5,132 bases of DNA from JBFGCM01 sp041581135 (GTDB taxonomy: Bacteria; Actinomycetota; Acidimicrobiia; Spongiisociales; UBA5794). The stretch spans positions 1-5,132 of the forward strand of contig JBFGCM010000143.1 in the NCBI GenBank assembly GCA_041581135.1, written 5' to 3'. The position numbers were made by a program, and so were the translations under genes. A model generated the notes under the pieces. That model did no database searches. It saw only the letters and a program-made list of their open reading frames with translations, and had not been told where the DNA came from. This document shows positions 1 through 4,972 of the stretch, in pieces. The first letter of the stretch is position 1; every line of letters starts with the position of its first letter.

Positions 1-552
1 ATGAACATCGAGGACCAGACCTTCCCCAAACGGTGCGGCCATCTGGAGGGCAAGTCGGTCATTCCGGCCGAGGAGATGGTGACCAAGGTCCGGGCCTGTG
101 TCCGGGTGCGCGACGACCTGGCACCGGACTTCGTCATCAACGCCCGCACCGACGCCGTGTCCACCCACGGCATCGAAACAGCCATCACCCGATGCCGTTC
201 CTATCTCGAAGCCGGCGCCGACATGGTGTTCATCGATGCCATTCCCGGTTTCGACGAGATCACCCGGGCCCTCGATGAGATCGACGGGCTGCTGTCGGTG
301 AACCTCATGGATGCGGTCACCGGGGTGCGCACCGATCCCATTCCGATCGCTGAGCTGCGCCGGGTCGGAGTCGCCCGTGTGTCCATCCCCGTAGCGTCCA
401 TCCTGGTGGCCCACCGAGCCATGGAGCGGTTCTTCGCCGGCCTCCACGCCGCCGACGGCCAAGGCGATCCGGAGCTGGTGACGCCGTTCGACGACTACCT
501 GGAGATCGTCGGCCTGCCCCACTACCTCGACGCCGCCGGGTATCGGGCATGA
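1..552 (+). CDS. Isocitrate lyase/PEP mutase-family protein, C-terminal part (5' truncated by window edge)
   Basis: This family makes or breaks C-C or C-P bonds in small 2-oxo/hydroxy acids (2-methylisocitrate lyase, oxaloacetate hydrolase/decarboxylase, PEP mutase). The visible 183 residues open inside the barrel core. Residues 3-6 (IEDQ) carry the metal-linked Glu, KRCGH at 10-14 has the catalytic Cys12, and ARTDA at 48-52 holds the substrate-binding Arg49. GAD at 72-74 and VNLMD at 100-104 follow. Members are usually about 280-300 residues, and these motifs normally lie over 100 residues from the N-terminus. The Met at base 1 is therefore almost certainly internal, and the early Asp metal ligands lie outside the window. 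The strand after GAD reads VFIDA where PrpB-type lyases usually have Glu, so the exact reaction is open; KRCGH leans to the lyase side rather than PEP mutase. The stop overlaps the next start (ATGA), so the two are probably co-translated. Confidence 0.88.
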   Translation: MNIEDQTFPKRCGHLEGKSVIPAEEMVTKVRACVRVRDDLAPDFVINARTDAVSTHGIETAITRCRSYLEAGADMVFIDAIPGFDEITRALDEIDGLLSVNLMDAVTGVRTDPIPIAELRRVGVARVSIPVASILVAHRAMERFFAGLHAADGQGDPELVTPFDDYLEIVGLPHYLDAAGYRA

Positions 553-1508
553 CCGTTGCGGTTGCGGTCCTCGACGACTACCAAAGCGTGGCTGAGGGTT
601 GTGCCGACTGGTCGGTGCTGGCGCCAGATGCCGAGGTCACGTTCTTCTCCGATCGCCTCCCCCTCGTGCCGGAGCTGGTGGAGCGGCTCGCTCCTTTCGA
701 AATCGTCGGGGTGATGCGGGAGCGCACGCCGTTCTCTCGCGCCCTGCTCGAGCAACTGCCCGACCTGCGGCTGCTGGTGACCACCGGGCGCCGCAACGCC
801 GCCATCGATGTGGCTGCGGCGGCCGAGCTCGGCATCATGGTGTCCGGCACCACGTCGCCCGGCCACGCCACTGCCGAGCTGGCGATGGCGATGATCCTCA
901 GCCTGGCTCGCAACCTCGAGGCCGAGACCAGATCGATGCGCGCCGGAGGCTGGCAGGTGGGCCTGGGCCGCGATCTACACGGAGCGACGCTCGGCGTGGT
1001 GGGGTTGGGGCGCCTCGGTGCCCGCGTGGCAACCATTGGGCTTGCGTTTGGGATGCACGTGGTGGCGTGGAGCGAGCATCTCACGACGGAGCGCTGCGAG
1101 GACGTCGGCGTGCAGTGCGTGGACCAGGAGACGCTGTTTCGCATCTCCGACTACATCTCCATCCACCTCCGGCTCAGCGAGCGCACCCGAGGATTGGTGT
1201 CCGAGGAGGTGATCTCGATGATGAAGCCGGACGCGTACCTGGTCAACACGTCGCGCGGGCCCATCGTCGACGAGGCGGCACTTCGGCGCGCCTTGGAGGC
1301 CGGCGCCATCGCCGGCGCCGGCCTCGACGTGTATGGCGAGGAGCCGCTACCAGTCGACGATCCGCTCCGGGTGGCGCCCAACGTGGTGCTGACACCGCAC
1401 ATCGGCTACGTCACGCGGGAGACCTACCGCGTGTTCTACGGAGAGATGGTCGAGACGATTCGGGCGTACCTCGACGGCGATCCCATCAGGGTGATCACCC
1501 CCGAGTGA
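549..1508 (+). CDS. D-isomer-specific 2-hydroxyacid dehydrogenase
   Basis: A cytosolic NAD(P)-dependent oxidoreductase expected to interconvert a 2-oxoacid and a D-2-hydroxyacid. At 319 residues it is full length for the family. The start gives the N-terminus MTVAVAVLDDYQ, matching a phosphoglycerate-dehydrogenase-like subgroup that begins with LDDYQ. The catalytic domain is split around a Rossmann domain with GLGRLG at 152-157. The catalytic triad is visible: Arg236 in NTSRGPIVDE, Glu265 in DVYGEEP, His284 in TPHIGYVT. After the second Rossmann strand the sequence is AWSEHL, with Ser175 where NAD-dependent members usually have Asp, so cofactor preference is uncertain. Only a weak Shine-Dalgarno precedes the ATG; the ATGA overlap with the lyase gene suggests translational coupling. 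Substrate cannot be read from sequence; linkage to the lyase suggests a small hydroxy- or keto-acid intermediate. Confidence 0.93.
   Translation: MTVAVAVLDDYQSVAEGCADWSVLAPDAEVTFFSDRLPLVPELVERLAPFEIVGVMRERTPFSRALLEQLPDLRLLVTTGRRNAAIDVAAAAELGIMVSGTTSPGHATAELAMAMILSLARNLEAETRSMRAGGWQVGLGRDLHGATLGVVGLGRLGARVATIGLAFGMHVVAWSEHLTTERCEDVGVQCVDQETLFRISDYISIHLRLSERTRGLVSEEVISMMKPDAYLVNTSRGPIVDEAALRRALEAGAIAGAGLDVYGEEPLPVDDPLRVAPNVVLTPHIGYVTRETYRVFYGEMVETIRAYLDGDPIRVITPE
1489..1500. repeat. Perfect 12-bp palindrome GGGTGATCACCC
   Basis: A self-complementary 12-mer without spacer lies in the last codons of the dehydrogenase gene, centred about 50 bases upstream of the start proposed for regulator transcription. 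Its position suggests a second binding site for a dimeric regulator in front of the RpiR gene. It could equally be chance, since the codons for Arg-Val-Ile-Thr-Pro constrain it only loosely. Confidence 0.3.
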
Positions 1509-1533
1509 TCGGCCGGCGGGCGCGTCGTGCCGC

Positions 1534-1557
1534 TAATGTCGGTACAGCTGTTGAAAG
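1534..1557 (+). promoter_or_regulatory. Candidate -10 box and weak Shine-Dalgarno for the regulator gene
   Basis: TAATGT at 1534-1539 fits the TAnnnT -10 consensus of GC-rich bacteria and would place the transcript start near 1546. GAAAG at 1553-1557 is a weak ribosome site 7 bases before the ATG. No convincing -35 hexamer is seen at 16-18 bases spacing. The box overlaps the left arm of the inverted repeat described separately, the arrangement expected for a repressible promoter. Read-through from the upstream genes is also possible, because the gap is only 56 bases. Confidence 0.35.
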
Positions 1558-1587
1558 CGCTGCCATGGCTGATACATCTGTACCGAC
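1538..1587. promoter_or_regulatory. Perfect 10-bp inverted repeat around the regulator start codon; candidate operator
   Basis: The left arm GTCGGTACAG (1538-1547) is the exact reverse complement of the right arm CTGTACCGAC (1578-1587), separated by 30 bases. Arm centres are 40 bp apart, close to four helical turns, so both would face the same side of the DNA. The left arm overlaps the candidate -10 box, and the right arm lies inside the first codons. A nested 8-bp palindrome, GCCATGGC, sits at the start codon. MurR/RpiR proteins bind as dimers or tetramers to inverted repeats and often control their own gene, so autoregulation is the natural reading. In RNA the arms could instead close a stem whose loop contains the ribosome site and ATG. 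Confidence 0.5.
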
Positions 1588-2455
1588 GACCGATCGCATT
1601 CTGTCCCGACTGATCGAAGAGATGGAGTCGATGAGTCCGCAGCTTCGCAAAGCGGCGGCGTACGTACTCGACCATCCGGGCGACGTCGGGCTGGCTTCGG
1701 TACGGGAACTGGCGGCGGCAGCGGAGGTCAAGCCCAACACGCTCGTCCGGATGGCCCGAGCGGTCGGCTTCGACGGGTTCGACGAGTTCCGGGAACCGTT
1801 TCGGGCCGAGCTGCGGGCAGGGGTCAATGCTTTCCCCGACCGGGCCAAGTGGCTGCAAGACCTCGCCGCCGGGGGCCGGCTCGGGACGCTCTACGCCGAC
1901 ATCGCCGGCGCCGTGTTGGCGAACATCGAACAGCTCTTCGGGAAGGCCACGGTCGAGGAATTCACGGCCGTGGCCGACGCCATCGTCGCCTCGCGGCGCA
2001 CGTACGTCGTCGGCGTCGGTGCCAACCATGCGCTCGCCCAGAACTTCGCTTACCTGGTGGGGATGGCCCTCGACAACGTGGTCGCCGTGCCCACCGAGGG
2101 CAACGTGCCGATGGACGCAATCGTCCGCGCCGGAGCGGACGATGTCGTGCTGTCGATGACGTTCGAGCCGTACCGTTCCGAGGTCGTGGAAGCCACCGAG
2201 GCGGCTCGCCGTCAAGGGGCGACGATCGTCGCTCTCACCGACAGCCACGGCTCCCCGATCGCCACCGGGGCCGACCATGTCCTCCTGGCACCGAGCACGA
2301 CGCCGCAGTTCTTCCCTTCGACCATTGCTGCGCTGGCCGCCCTGGAGACGCTGGCGTCGATCATCGTGGCCGACGCGCCCGGCGACGTCGTCACGGCCAT
2401 CGACCGTTTCCACCGCCGCAGATACGATCTCGGGGTGTACTGGAGCCAACCATGA
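1565..2455 (+). CDS. MurR/RpiR-family transcriptional regulator (HTH + SIS domain)
   Basis: A DNA-binding regulator of 296 residues, normal length for the family. The N-terminal HTH_6 domain spans about 5-80, with SVRELAAAAEVKPNTLVRMA at 45-64 as the helix-turn-helix, followed by GFDGFDEFR. The SIS ligand-binding domain spans about 125-275, with VVGVGANHALAQNF at 148-161 and SMTFEPYRSEVVEA at 197-210. The classical SIS phosphate-binding Ser positions are altered (GANHA, MTFEPY), so the effector may not be a sugar phosphate. TPQFFPST (246-253) and the basic tail HRRRYDLGVY (283-292) look like a conserved subfamily signature, by my recollection. The ATG chosen gives a standard-length leader before the first helix. 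A GTG at 1505, which overlaps the dehydrogenase stop, would add 20 residues and cannot be excluded. The stop overlaps the Rieske gene by ATGA, tying the regulator to that enzyme. Repression relieved by an intermediate is inferred. Confidence 0.92.
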   Translation: MADTSVPTTDRILSRLIEEMESMSPQLRKAAAYVLDHPGDVGLASVRELAAAAEVKPNTLVRMARAVGFDGFDEFREPFRAELRAGVNAFPDRAKWLQDLAAGGRLGTLYADIAGAVLANIEQLFGKATVEEFTAVADAIVASRRTYVVGVGANHALAQNFAYLVGMALDNVVAVPTEGNVPMDAIVRAGADDVVLSMTFEPYRSEVVEATEAARRQGATIVALTDSHGSPIATGADHVLLAPSTTPQFFPSTIAALAALETLASIIVADAPGDVVTAIDRFHRRRYDLGVYWSQP

Positions 2456-3555
2456 CCGCGGACCCGCTCGACTACATCCGGCCGCAGCGGGCGATGGACG
2501 CCGCGGTGTACCTCGACCCGGAAGTGTTCGAGCGCGAACGCCGTCTGCTGCTCGCCACGACATGGCAGTACGGCTGCCACGTGTCCCAGCTCGCCGAACC
2601 CGGCGATTACGTGACTTTCAGCATCGCCGGCGAGTCCCTCCTCGCCATCCGCGACGCCAGCGGCATCGTGCGCACCTTCTACAACGTGTGCATGCACCGC
2701 GGGCATCAGCTGCTCGAAGGCGACGGCCACCGCACGCTCATCGTGTGCCCGTACCACGCCTGGTCCTACCAGCTGGATGGTGCGTTGCACAAGGCCCCTC
2801 ACGCGGAGGGCCGGGTCGGCTTCGACCCGGGGGAGATCTGTCTGACTCCAGTGCGCACAGAAGACTTCCTCGGGTTCCTCTTCGTGAACCTCGACGATTC
2901 CGCCTCGTCCATGGACGAGCAGTATCCGGGGATCCGCCGCCAGCTCGAAGAGTTCTTGCCGACCATCGAGCGGATGCAGCCGATCGAACGGCGCCACTTC
3001 ATGGCCGAGTCCAACTGGAAGGCGGCGGTGGAGAACTACAACGAGTGCTACCACTGCCGCAACGCCCACCCCTCGTTCTCCAAGGGCGTGGTTCTGCCGG
3101 ATACCTACACGATCACTCCCGTTGGGAGGTGCTTGCGGCACCGGGCGGACAGTTCGCCCGACCAGTACTACGAGATCGACCTCGACGCCTCACCCCATGC
3201 GGCGGACTACTCGTCGTTCTACTTGTGGCCGCTGTTCTCCTTCCAGGTGTATCCCGGCCCGGTGCTGAACACGTTCTGCTGGCGTCCCGAGGCCGTCGAC
3301 CGCACCCCCTTCTTCCGCGAGTGGTTCAGCACGGACGGGGCCGACTCCGCCACCGTGCGCACCGTGGCCGAGGAGGACGCCACCACGACGGTTGCCGAGG
3401 ACCTCGCCATCCTGGGTTCTGTCCAGCGCGGCATGGCGAGCCGCGGCTATCGGCCCGGGCCGCTCATCCTGGATCCAGACATGGGTCTCAACAGCGAGCA
3501 CACCGTCGCCGCCATCAAGTCCTGGTATCAGGAGGCCATGCTCGGCGAGGGGTGA
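2452..3555 (+). CDS. Rieske non-haem iron oxygenase, alpha subunit, carnitine/betaine-monooxygenase-like
   Basis: A cytosolic oxygenase component that uses O2 and reductase-supplied electrons to hydroxylate, demethylate or cleave its substrate. The 367-residue length resembles CntA/YeaW. The Rieske [2Fe-2S] ligands are Cys80 and His82 (CMHRGH), then Cys99 and His102 (CPYHAW). The mononuclear iron site is in NYNECYHCRNAHPSF (195-209): His201 and His206, with Asp317 in AEDLAILGSVQRG as likely third ligand. The bridging position holds Glu198 instead of the Asp of naphthalene-dioxygenase-type enzymes; Glu is known there in the carnitine monooxygenase CntA. The ECYHC..AHP pattern and VQRG.. tail also point to the quaternary-ammonium clade (CntA, GbcA, stachydrine demethylase). 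The exact substrate is unknown. GGAG lies 6 bases before the ATG, which overlaps the regulator stop. No ferredoxin or reductase gene is present in the window. Confidence 0.92.
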   Translation: MTADPLDYIRPQRAMDAAVYLDPEVFERERRLLLATTWQYGCHVSQLAEPGDYVTFSIAGESLLAIRDASGIVRTFYNVCMHRGHQLLEGDGHRTLIVCPYHAWSYQLDGALHKAPHAEGRVGFDPGEICLTPVRTEDFLGFLFVNLDDSASSMDEQYPGIRRQLEEFLPTIERMQPIERRHFMAESNWKAAVENYNECYHCRNAHPSFSKGVVLPDTYTITPVGRCLRHRADSSPDQYYEIDLDASPHAADYSSFYLWPLFSFQVYPGPVLNTFCWRPEAVDRTPFFREWFSTDGADSATVRTVAEEDATTTVAEDLAILGSVQRGMASRGYRPGPLILDPDMGLNSEHTVAAIKSWYQEAMLGEG

Positions 3556-3556
3556 T

Positions 3557-3594
3557 CGGCCGTCGGGCCGTGTGGGGACCGGGGCTCACCCCGG
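3557..3594 (+). terminator. Two adjacent GC hairpins after the Rieske gene; candidate terminator
   Basis: Directly after the stop lie CGGCC-GTCG-GGCCG (3557-3570, 5-bp stem) and CCGGGG-CTCA-CCCCGG (3579-3594, 6-bp stem, tetraloop), both perfect. No T-run follows, so this is not a canonical intrinsic terminator, but T-less hairpins are common at operon ends in high-GC actinobacteria. A new gene with its own strong ribosome site begins 50 bases later, consistent with a transcription-unit boundary. Confidence 0.45.
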
Positions 3595-3620
3595 GGCCGC
3601 TGCGGATCCTTCGGTATGGG

Positions 3621-3639
3621 TAGCCTCCGTGGAGGAGGT
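3621..3639 (+). promoter_or_regulatory. Strong Shine-Dalgarno (AGGAGGT) and possible -10 of the SDR gene
   Basis: AGGAGGT at 3633-3639 matches the 16S rRNA anti-SD core and sits 5 bases before the ATG, fixing that start. It is much stronger than the ribosome sites of the preceding genes. TAGCCT at 3621-3626 fits TAnnnT but is so close that the leader would be only about 12 bases; TATGGG at 3615-3620 is an alternative. No clear -35 is seen, so the promoter part is weak. Confidence 0.5.
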
Positions 3640-3644
3640 GGAGC

Positions 3645-4367
3645 ATGAGGCAACTCGAGGGACGCATCGTCGCCATCACCGGAGCGACCGCCGGCATCGG
3701 TCTCGCCGCTGCCGAGGAGTTGGTGGCTCAAGGCGCGAAGGTGGCGGTGGCAGGGCGGCGCACCGAGCGGCTCGAAGAGCTCGCGGCGGAGCTCGGCGAG
3801 TCGGTGTTCGGGATGTCGACCGATGTCCGCGGCGCCGCAGCGACGCGACGGTTCATCGATGCCGCCGTCGAGCACTTCGGCCGGCTCGACGCGGTGGTGG
3901 CCAATGCCGGAATCGGCGCGTACGGCGGGATCATGGACCTGACCGACACCCAGCTCATCGACATGATCGAGACGAACGTTTCAGGGACGGTGTGGGCGGT
4001 GCGGGCGGCCGTGCCCCACTTTCGCTCGCAGGGCGATGGAGGCGACATCGTCATCGTGGCGTCGGTGGCCGGGCTGCGGGGCGCCGGCGACGAGGCCGTG
4101 TACGCCGCCACCAAGTTCGCTCAGGTCGGGCTGGCAGGCGCTTTGGATCGCGAGCTCCACGACGAGGGCATCCGGGTGAGTGTGATCGCGCCCGGTGGGG
4201 TCCATACCGAGTTCGCAATGGGGACCGGGCGCACCGAGGACATGCCGGGTCTCGCCAACATGCTGCGACCCGAGGACGTGGCCCACGCCATCCTCACGGT
4301 GCTGGCGCAGCCGCGCTCGATGCGGACCCTCTTGTGGTCGATGCGCCACATCACCGAAGACGACTGA
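3645..4367 (+). CDS. Classical short-chain dehydrogenase/reductase (SDR), probably NADP-dependent
   Basis: A 240-residue single-domain oxidoreductase acting on an alcohol/carbonyl pair, full length for classical SDRs. The cofactor motif is TGATAGIG (12-19). Arg38-Arg39 after the second strand (AGRR) favours NADP(H). Asp60 (TDV), NAG at 87-89 and Asn111 (ETNVSG) complete the fold signature. The catalytic tetrad is Asn111, Ser140 (VASVAG), Tyr153 and Lys157 (YAATK), and PGGVHTEF at 183-190 follows the active site as usual. The C-terminus (RPEDVAHAILTVLAQP) is typical of the YdfG-like/3-oxoacyl-ACP-reductase-like group often annotated only as SDR. A hairpin-rich spacer separates it from the Rieske gene, so participation in that pathway is possible but not shown by operon structure. 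Substrate is not predictable. Confidence 0.93.
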   Translation: MRQLEGRIVAITGATAGIGLAAAEELVAQGAKVAVAGRRTERLEELAAELGESVFGMSTDVRGAAATRRFIDAAVEHFGRLDAVVANAGIGAYGGIMDLTDTQLIDMIETNVSGTVWAVRAAVPHFRSQGDGGDIVIVASVAGLRGAGDEAVYAATKFAQVGLAGALDRELHDEGIRVSVIAPGGVHTEFAMGTGRTEDMPGLANMLRPEDVAHAILTVLAQPRSMRTLLWSMRHITEDD

Positions 4368-4383
4368 TCGGTCGACAGAGCCG

Positions 4384-4411
4384 TTGACGGCTTCCACCCG
4401 GCGCGTAGGTT
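4384..4411 (+). promoter_or_regulatory. Sigma-70-type promoter candidate for the VOC gene
   Basis: TTGACG (4384-4389) and TAGGTT (4406-4411) are separated by 16 bases, a good -35/-10 pair for a housekeeping sigma factor. Transcription would begin near 4418, leaving a roughly 20-base leader that contains GAGGGA (4425-4430) 8 bases before the GTG start. This is the clearest promoter in the window and argues that the VOC gene can be expressed separately from the SDR gene. Confidence 0.55.
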
Positions 4412-4438
4412 TGGGAGTGCGGTCGAGGGAGTGGGCGA

Positions 4439-4822
4439 GTGCATGTCAAGCGGATCATCTGGATGGGGGTTCGCACCTCGGCTCATGGCGCCATGCGGGA
4501 GCTGCTTGGCGACGTGATGGGGCTGCGGATGTCCAGGGACGACCCCGGGGTCACGTGGTTCGAGATGGACGATGGCGAGATCCAGGTCTACGACGAGACC
4601 GACCTCGAGCACGCCTTCTTCGGTCCTGGGCCCACGGTGGGGTTCGAGGTGGCCGATTTCGACGAAGCGCGCCGGGAGCTGCTCGCCGCCGGCGTCGAGT
4701 TTCTGGGTGAGCCCCAGAGCGACGGCACCATGACCTGGTGCCACTTTCGTGGTCCTGACGGGAACGTGTACGAGATCCTGGGTCCGTCCATGGAGTGGCA
4801 CGTCCGCGAGACCGCGCTGTAG
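4439..4822 (+). CDS. VOC-superfamily (glyoxalase/bleomycin-resistance fold) protein
   Basis: A 127-residue protein with the paired beta-alpha-beta-beta-beta modules of the vicinal-oxygen-chelate fold. Module one is about 1-52, with RELLGDVMGLRMS as the helix and FEMDDGEIQVYD as strands. Module two is about 64-118, with TVGFEVADFDEARRELLAAGVEF and the family-typical end FRGPDGNVYEILGP. GTG is taken as start because the first strand (HVKRIIWMGV) begins immediately after it and a Shine-Dalgarno is correctly spaced; the nearby ATG at 4443 is out of frame. Of the four usual metal-ligand positions only Glu112 (YEIL) is evident: the first strand has Trp8 where metal enzymes have His, and the module-two first strand reads TVGFEV rather than starting with His. 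It may therefore be a binding or non-metal member, and calling it a lactoylglutathione lyase would be unsupported. Confidence 0.85.
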   Translation: MHVKRIIWMGVRTSAHGAMRELLGDVMGLRMSRDDPGVTWFEMDDGEIQVYDETDLEHAFFGPGPTVGFEVADFDEARRELLAAGVEFLGEPQSDGTMTWCHFRGPDGNVYEILGPSMEWHVRETAL

Positions 4823-4860
4823 CGGCTCGTGAGCGCAGCGAGCCGGGCTCGGCGAGACCC
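4823..4860 (+). terminator. Hairpins after the VOC gene; candidate terminator or intergenic repeat
   Basis: The sequence straight after the stop forms CGGCTCG (4823-4829) paired with CGAGCCG (4839-4845), a perfect 7-bp stem with a 9-base loop. A smaller structure follows at 4845-4860 (GGGCTC-GGC-GAG-A-CCC, one bulged base). There is no T-run. The core GAGCGCAGCGAGC (4831-4843) resembles short palindromic intergenic repeats of high-GC genomes. Either role fits the position between two separate transcription units. Confidence 0.4.
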
Positions 4861-4928
4861 GAATCATCGCCCAGGTTGCATGGGCTCGGTGGAGCAGAAT
4901 CTCCTCACTCGGGGTCGCATCCGGTCGG

Positions 4929-4970
4929 TAGCTTTGGAAAGTGGAGTCGGACCGAGGAGAGAGGGGAAGG
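4929..4970 (+). promoter_or_regulatory. Possible -10 box and purine-rich ribosome site for the secreted-protein gene
   Basis: TAGCTT (4929-4934) fits TAnnnT and lies about 40 bases before the ATG; no matching -35 is recognised. A long purine run at 4954-4970 contains AGAGG (4960-4964), 8 bases from the start, which supports translation of the downstream reading frame. The rest of the spacer since the VOC gene (about 4861-4928) shows only small hairpins. Confidence 0.4.
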
Positions 4971-4972
4971 TC

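Noticed and set aside
1..3. ATG at the first base as the true start of the lyase-family gene
   Set aside because: The protein would begin at the IEDQ strand and lack about 110 residues of the barrel, including metal-binding Asp residues, so the Met is internal and the gene continues upstream.
1299..1319. Direct repeat GCCGGCGCC twice within 21 bases
   Set aside because: Encodes the small-residue run AGAIAGAG of the dehydrogenase; explained by codon bias, no sign of a regulatory or mobile repeat.
1436..2563. Long reverse-strand open frame (375 codons) opposite the regulator gene
   Set aside because: Lies opposite a gene with clear HTH and SIS motifs; composition is Arg/Gly/His-rich shadow sequence with no recognisable domain. 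Long antisense frames are expected at this GC content.
2212..3141. Reverse-strand open frame of 309 codons opposite the Rieske gene
   Set aside because: Antisense shadow of a gene with complete Rieske and iron-site motifs; no domain or ribosome site supports it.
2277..3623. Forward open frame of 448 codons in another frame
   Set aside because: Overlaps the regulator and Rieske genes throughout; very Arg/Pro-rich with no family motif.
3392..4387. Forward open frame of 331 codons overlapping the SDR gene
   Set aside because: Out of frame with the SDR, which has all catalytic motifs and a strong ribosome site; repetitive Arg/Gly composition typical of a shadow frame.
4443..4445. ATG at 4443 as start of the VOC gene
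   Set aside because: Out of frame with the VOC protein; the GTG at 4439 has a well-placed ribosome site and preserves the first strand.
4121..4867. Reverse-strand open frame of 248 codons over the SDR end and VOC gene
   Set aside because: Crosses two supported genes and a promoter; no recognisable protein features.
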